A DNA stretch of 64,000 nucleotides, taken from the NCBI GenBank assembly GCA_037201625.1, contig JBBCGR010000002.1, positions 186,001 through 250,000 on the forward strand, in the 5' to 3' direction. Position 1 is the first letter of the stretch. Each line of letters begins with the position of its first letter. This DNA is from JAMXLO01 sp037201625. GTDB taxonomy: Bacteria > Pseudomonadota > Alphaproteobacteria > Acetobacterales > Acetobacteraceae. Positions 59,796 to 64,000 of the stretch are shown here, piece by piece. A model generated the notes under the pieces. That model did not search any database. It was not told where the DNA came from and saw only the letters and a list, made by a program, of their open reading frames with translations. The translations under genes were made by a program, and so were the position numbers.

Positions 59796-61385
59796 ATGTC
59801 GTTGTCGAAGAGCGAGATGGGGTCTGAGGTATCGGCGCTGTATGACCGTCTTGGGGACCGCATTCTGTCGCGCGACCAGGCGGGTGCGAGCGAGGCGTAT
59901 TACGGCCTGCTGCGCGCCGGCCGCCCGATGCCTGAGATCATGGCCCGCGCGGTGCACATCCACGCGCCCTACACCCATGTCCCCTACCACCAGCGCATCG
60001 ACGACGGCGTCCCCAACTTCGTCAACAACGACCATTGCCTGCTGAGCGCGCGCGCCAGCCTGCATCTCGCCAATATCCTGCCGGGTCCGCTCGCCGCCCT
60101 GCCGATGGCGCAGACCATCTGGTACATCCCATCGGCCCTCGACATCTGGAACCAGAAGATCCTCAAGGCGCCCGGTCATTACGCGCCCCGCGACTACCAG
60201 ATGCCCGAGACCCCGCCGCAGCCCGCCATCTACTGGCAGGACCAGGAGCCGCTGCGCGACAGCGCTCCGCTCGCCACCCGTCTCGGCCATTGGCTCACCC
60301 TGGTCGAGCGCGGCCAGGTGCTCGACGCCTATCGCGTCTTTCTCGGCCTGATGGAGGAGAAGCCGCATCGCAGGGACGTGCTCGCCGAACTGGTGTTCGC
60401 CGGCATGATCGACGTGCAGGACCGCCTGCTGTTCAACCGCTCCTACACGACCGGCCACAAGGCCTATCGCGCCCGCGCCACGGTGGAGGTCGGCAACGCC
60501 ATCGGCTGGGACAATGCCCACGACGTCATCTATGCCGGTGCGCTCGACATCGCCGTCGGGCCGCGCTGGTATTCCACCTACGAGATGGCCTGCAACGTCG
60601 TCACCATCTTCCTCGAGGGACAGACCGTCTCCGCCATCCCCTATCGCGGCACGACCGAGCGCGAGCGGGCGCTGCTCGGCAACACCCAGCCGCTGAGCGA
60701 GGCGGAGACCGCAACGCTGCTCGACGCGCTGCTGTATCAGCACGAGCCTGCCTATATCCGTACGATCAGCGAGTTGCTGCTGGCCGGGCGGTCGCCGCGG
60801 CGGATCATCGACGTGCTGCAACTGGCGGCGGCTCAGATCATCCTGCAGACGCGGCACCCGAACAATTTCGGCCATCCCCAGCACTGCTACGAATACTGCA
60901 ACACGCTCGGCTGGTTCTACGACAACTTCGAACATCCGCACCGGCTGAAGCTGCTGTATGTGGGGGCGGCGTTCGTCAACCGGACGGCGTGGAGCCAGAA
61001 CGGGATCGGCGAATGCCAGCCGCATGAGATCGCGGCGGCGGCCGGTGCGGACCGGCTGAGTGCGGCCCAGATGCTGGAGCGGCTGGAGGCCTCGGTGCTG
61101 GCCTGCGACACCGACGGCAGTGCCGGCTGGACCAAGGCGTATCTCGCCAGCGGCGGGGACCGCGGCGACCTCGTGCGGCATCTCGCACTGCTCTCCGCCC
61201 GGCTGGGCAACGACCCGCACAACCAGGAGATCCCGGGCGGTCTGTTGCAGGACTATGCCACCAACCAGAGCCCGCACCGCGACCGCCTGCTGCTCACCTG
61301 CGCCTTCCTGCTGGCAGGCGCACGCCGTTACGGCGATGCGTTCGAGGCCAGCAGGCGCTTCGAAACCGCAATGCAGATCGCCTGA
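59796..61385 (+). CDS. Unrecognised 529-residue conserved-looking protein
   Basis: 529 residues. No signal peptide or membrane segment. I cannot assign a family with confidence. It is His- and Tyr-rich early (HIHAPYTHVPYHQRIDDG, VNNDHCLLSARASLHL), has a middle region around RWYSTYEMACNVVTIFLEGQ, and a mostly helical second half (LLYQHEPAYIRTISELLLAG, IILQTRHPNNFGHPQHCYEY, SQNGIGECQPHEIAAAAGAD). The clustered His residues may form a metal or cofactor site; a distant relation to questin-oxidase-like helical proteins is possible but unproven. Start 59796 has GGGGG only one base before it; an ATG at 59817 is an alternative. It sits 59 bases before the Liv-type binding protein, so an operon is likely. 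Confidence 0.75.
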   Translation: MSLSKSEMGSEVSALYDRLGDRILSRDQAGASEAYYGLLRAGRPMPEIMARAVHIHAPYTHVPYHQRIDDGVPNFVNNDHCLLSARASLHLANILPGPLAALPMAQTIWYIPSALDIWNQKILKAPGHYAPRDYQMPETPPQPAIYWQDQEPLRDSAPLATRLGHWLTLVERGQVLDAYRVFLGLMEEKPHRRDVLAELVFAGMIDVQDRLLFNRSYTTGHKAYRARATVEVGNAIGWDNAHDVIYAGALDIAVGPRWYSTYEMACNVVTIFLEGQTVSAIPYRGTTERERALLGNTQPLSEAETATLLDALLYQHEPAYIRTISELLLAGRSPRRIIDVLQLAAAQIILQTRHPNNFGHPQHCYEYCNTLGWFYDNFEHPHRLKLLYVGAAFVNRTAWSQNGIGECQPHEIAAAAGADRLSAAQMLERLEASVLACDTDGSAGWTKAYLASGGDRGDLVRHLALLSARLGNDPHNQEIPGGLLQDYATNQSPHRDRLLLTCAFLLAGARRYGDAFEASRRFETAMQIA

Positions 61386-61444
61386 AACAATCGAACACGT
61401 TCAATCTTCGACGCCTAAACACTGAATCGGGAGGAAAACTGAAA

Positions 61445-62659
61445 GTGCCCAAGAGAACGACGAAGTATTCCGTGCTGTCCCGGCTTACGGCAGCGGCCCT
61501 GATGGCCACCACCGCATTTTCCACGCAGGCCCTCGCGGCAAAGGACGTCATCATCGGTTACGTCGACGATCTGTCCTCGGCCGCCGCCGAGGCGGGAACC
61601 GACAGCCTGTACGCGGTGAAGATCGCGTTGGCCGAAATCAATGCCAAGGGTGGCATCGGCGGCCGTCCCGTCAAGCTGATCGCCTATGACAGCAAGACCG
61701 ATCCGCAGCTTGCCGCAACCTTCGTGACACGCCTGGCGGAAGACGATGATGCGCTGGCGGTGATCGGCGGCAACCAGTCGGTGCCGACGGCCGCTGCGAT
61801 CCCAGCCGCGAACGAGGAGAAGATCCCCTATTTCGGCCTGACCGCCGCAATCGACAGCTTCACCAATCCGATCACGCCGTATTATTTCCGCATCGGCGGC
61901 AGCAACAGCCAGGACGCGGCCGCCATCGCGGCCATGATCGCGAGCGGCGGCTTCCGGCGCATCGCCATCATCAACAACTCGCTGTCGTTCGGGATCGACG
62001 GCGGCAACGCAATGGAACGCGAGCTGAAGGCCAAGGGCGTCCCGATCGTTGCGCGTGAAACCTATGACATCAACGCCGCTGACCTCGTGCCGCCGGTCAT
62101 CAAGGTGCGCGACGCCAAGCCCGACATCATCATCATCTATCCGTACCCGGCCGACGGTGGCCGCATCGTGCGGACCATGTACGAGATGAAGGTCGATGCC
62201 TTCAAGATCGTCTCGCGCCAGGCGATGTTCGATGCGTTCCGCAAGATCTCCGGCGACACTTCCAACGGCGTGCTAATCAACAACACGGCCGACCTGGATC
62301 GCCCGGACGTCCAGAAGTTCATGCAGACGCTGATCGAACAGCACGGCAAGCGCCCGCCGGCCTTCTACACGTTCGCTGCCTACGATGCGGCCAGGATCGT
62401 CATGGAGGTGGCTGCGCAGCCCGAGGTGCAGGCGGCGCTGGCCAAGGACGACGTTCCCGCCGCCCGTGTCGCCGCCCGTAACGCCGTCGAGCGGATCGGC
62501 AAGTTTGTCGGACTGCAAGGTCACACCGGAGCCAGCTATCAGTTCAGCGCCACGCGGCACCAGGGCCCGCCGGATAGCAACTGGTTCACCTGGCTCGAAC
62601 TGCGCAACGGCGGCTTCGTCGACGCCGACCTCGCGAAGGTCAAGCCACCGACCAACTGA
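61445..62659 (+). CDS. ABC transporter substrate-binding protein, Liv type (second importer)
   Basis: 404 residues from a GTG at 61445, with GGAGG about 8-12 bases before it. Signal peptide (LTAAALMATTAFSTQALA), then the Liv-type fold: IALAEINAKGGIGGRPVKLI, ALAVIGGNQSVPTAAAIPAA, IAIINNSLSFGIDGGNAMER, FKIVSRQAMFDAFRKISGD and FYTFAAYDAARIVMEVAAQP. It is unlike the first binding protein (27.8 kb) in sequence, so the ligands probably differ. First transporter gene of the second importer, which continues past the window. Confidence 0.92.
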   Translation: MPKRTTKYSVLSRLTAAALMATTAFSTQALAAKDVIIGYVDDLSSAAAEAGTDSLYAVKIALAEINAKGGIGGRPVKLIAYDSKTDPQLAATFVTRLAEDDDALAVIGGNQSVPTAAAIPAANEEKIPYFGLTAAIDSFTNPITPYYFRIGGSNSQDAAAIAAMIASGGFRRIAIINNSLSFGIDGGNAMERELKAKGVPIVARETYDINAADLVPPVIKVRDAKPDIIIIYPYPADGGRIVRTMYEMKVDAFKIVSRQAMFDAFRKISGDTSNGVLINNTADLDRPDVQKFMQTLIEQHGKRPPAFYTFAAYDAARIVMEVAAQPEVQAALAKDDVPAARVAARNAVERIGKFVGLQGHTGASYQFSATRHQGPPDSNWFTWLELRNGGFVDADLAKVKPPTN

Positions 62660-62850
62660 CATGAGGACCGGGGCATCGGCAGTGGAACAGCGACAGCGTT
62701 CCGCGGCCGACCCCTCGGTATCCTGCGGCACGGAGGGCTGTCTGGCTGACGGCGGCCTTCTTTCGACCAGGTAAAAGGGCACTTCGACAGTCCAGGCAAG
62801 AATGCAACGGCCCAGGTGGGGAGAGAAGTAATGCGAGAGTGGGTCAAGTC

Positions 62851-63732
62851 ATGATGGAAAAACTGCTCGTTCTCTGCCTGTCCGGACTTACCAATGGTAG
62901 CGTCTACGGGCTGGTCGGCCTGTCGATCGCACTGATCTATGCCAGCACACGGGTTATCAATTTCGCCCAGGGCGACTTCGTCATGCTGGGCGCCATGATC
63001 ATCGCGTCCTTGCTGGAAAATCAGGTGCTGGGGCCCGTGCTTGCCATCCTGGCGGTGCTGGGGATCAGCGCAATCTCGGCGTTGCTGCTCGAAGCGCTGG
63101 CCTATTCGCCGCTGGTCAGGCGCACCGATCCGCTGAACCTGATGCTCGGGACGTTCGCCGGATCGGTCATCATCGGCGGCGTTGCCCTGCTGATCTGGGG
63201 ACCCAACCAGATCTACGTGCCGGGCGTGTTCTCCATGGAGCCGGTGCGGATCGGCGTGATAACCACCACGGCCCAGCAGATTTCCATCGTCGCGTCCTTC
63301 GTTGTTTCCCTGCTCGTCGCCTGGTGGATCCTCTACATGACGAACTTCGGACTCACCGTGCGAGCGACCGGCATCAATGCGAGCATCACCAGCTTGATGG
63401 GGATCCGCGCCAACCGCATCATCCGCTTCACCTTCATCTTCAGCGCCTGTGTCAGCGCCGCCTCGGGGGTGCTGGTGGGACCGCTGCTCGGAGGTCAGGT
63501 CTCAATGGGCCTTGGCCTGACCGTGAAAGGCTTCATGGCCGCGATCCTGGGCGGGTTGGGGAATCCGTTTGCTGCCGCAGCGGGCGGTCTCATGATCGGC
63601 GTCCTGGAGGCAATGGTCGGCGGCTATGGCAGCTCGCTCTACGCCGAACCCGTCATCTTCGCGCTCATTCTCATTGTCCTGCTGATCCGGCCCTATGGCC
63701 TGCTCGGCGAGTTCGAGGCGGTCCAGCGGTGA
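62851..63732 (+). CDS. ABC transporter permease, LivH type (second importer)
   Basis: 293 residues from the ATG at 62851; an in-frame GTG four codons earlier and an ATG one codon later are alternatives. Features: LSGLTNGSVYGLVGLSIALI, STRVINFAQGDFVMLGAMII, EAA-like loop GLTVRATGINASITSLMGIR, LTVKGFMAAILGGLGNPFAA. About eight membrane segments. Overlaps the next permease by four bases (GTGA). Confidence 0.92.
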   Translation: MMEKLLVLCLSGLTNGSVYGLVGLSIALIYASTRVINFAQGDFVMLGAMIIASLLENQVLGPVLAILAVLGISAISALLLEALAYSPLVRRTDPLNLMLGTFAGSVIIGGVALLIWGPNQIYVPGVFSMEPVRIGVITTTAQQISIVASFVVSLLVAWWILYMTNFGLTVRATGINASITSLMGIRANRIIRFTFIFSACVSAASGVLVGPLLGGQVSMGLGLTVKGFMAAILGGLGNPFAAAAGGLMIGVLEAMVGGYGSSLYAEPVIFALILIVLLIRPYGLLGEFEAVQR

Positions 63733-64000
63733 AACAGGATACTCTTCTCCGCCAGGTACTCCCGTCCCTGGTCCTGCTGGCCATCGCATTGGCGGCACCC
63801 AGCTTCACCAGCAGCGGCTTCGCATTGCGCATCGGCATGCTGGTGTTCGTCTACGCCATCCTGGGATTCGGCTTCAACCTCCTGGTCGGGCTCGCCGGCC
63901 AACTCTCGTTGGGTCAGCAGGGATTTTTCGCGATCGGCGGCTATGCCGTCGTGCTGCTGCAGACCAATACCGGACTGCCGCTGCTGGCGGCGATGCCGAT
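63729..64000 (+). CDS. ABC transporter permease, LivM type, partial at window end
   Basis: First 90 codons of a LivM-type permease, from a GTG that overlaps the LivH stop. A hydrophobic N-terminus (LPSLVLLAIALAAPSF) leads to the conserved LGFGFNLLVGLAGQLSLGQQ and GFFAIGGYAVVLL. The rest lies outside the window, as do the expected two ATPase genes. Confidence 0.9.
   Translation, partial: MKQDTLLRQVLPSLVLLAIALAAPSFTSSGFALRIGMLVFVYAILGFGFNLLVGLAGQLSLGQQGFFAIGGYAVVLLQTNTGLPLLAAMP

Overview
The window comes from a high-GC alphaproteobacterium. The 16S rRNA, the 16S-tRNA-Ile-tRNA-Ala-23S-5S-tRNA-fMet order and the gene content (Tad pilus locus, Hint_2-type surface protein, many Liv-type ABC transporters) fit the order Rhodospirillales, probably family Acetobacteraceae. 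I cannot name a genus.

Layout. 1-1.1 kb: end of a sugar locus (SIS-domain isomerase tail, UDP-glucuronate 4-epimerase-like gene). 1.1-6.9 kb: a complete rRNA operon with three tRNAs. 7.5-16.8 kb, minus strand: a tight Tad/Flp pilus operon with three tandem Flp pilins, prepilin peptidase, CpaB, CpaE, CpaF, TadB, TadC, a TadG-like protein and two TadE-like pseudopilins; no secretin gene is present. 17.8-20.5 kb: a membrane GGDEF/EAL protein. 21.1-22.2 kb: a CDP-paratose-2-epimerase-like gene. 22.3-32.7 kb: a catabolic island with a Baeyer-Villiger-type monooxygenase, a hydratase of the FAH/MhpD superfamily, a short-chain dehydrogenase, a LysR regulator, an alpha/beta hydrolase and a five-gene Liv-type ABC importer. 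32.7-36.6 kb, minus strand: a larA-larC-larE-larB operon (nickel-pincer cofactor synthesis plus its racemase/epimerase), each gene overlapping the next by four bases. 36.7-39.0 kb: a DUF2950/DUF3300 pair.

39.0-45.8 kb: an unusual module made of a GNAT acetyltransferase, a DUF6916-like small protein, three tandem phage-tail-collar (MdpB-like) proteins and a large DUF4347/beta-propeller/Ig-like/Hint protein. 45.9-54.1 kb: an amino-compound uptake and catabolism island with an APH-type kinase, a class III aminotransferase-fold enzyme, a GntR regulator, a polar amino-acid ABC importer with two binding proteins, and an M24 creatinase/ectoine-hydrolase-like enzyme. Almost every gene between about 39.7 and 54.0 kb carries one or more single-base frameshifts, while the rest of the window is clean. 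This looks like a locally poor assembly more than decay, but that is not proven.

54.2-64 kb: an internally duplicated DUF7700-like protein, then a second catabolic island (SDR, 3-hydroxyisobutyrate-dehydrogenase-like enzyme, GntR, carboxymuconolactone-decarboxylase-family protein, IclR, an unrecognised 529-residue protein, and a Liv-type ABC importer that runs off the end).

Candidate novelties are the tail-collar/GNAT/DUF6916/DUF4347-Hint module, the unrecognised 529-residue gene, the secretin-less Tad locus whose pilins lack the usual glycine at the processing site, a LarE with a three-cysteine set, several strong inverted repeats beside regulators, and a dispersed palindromic repeat present twice in the window.
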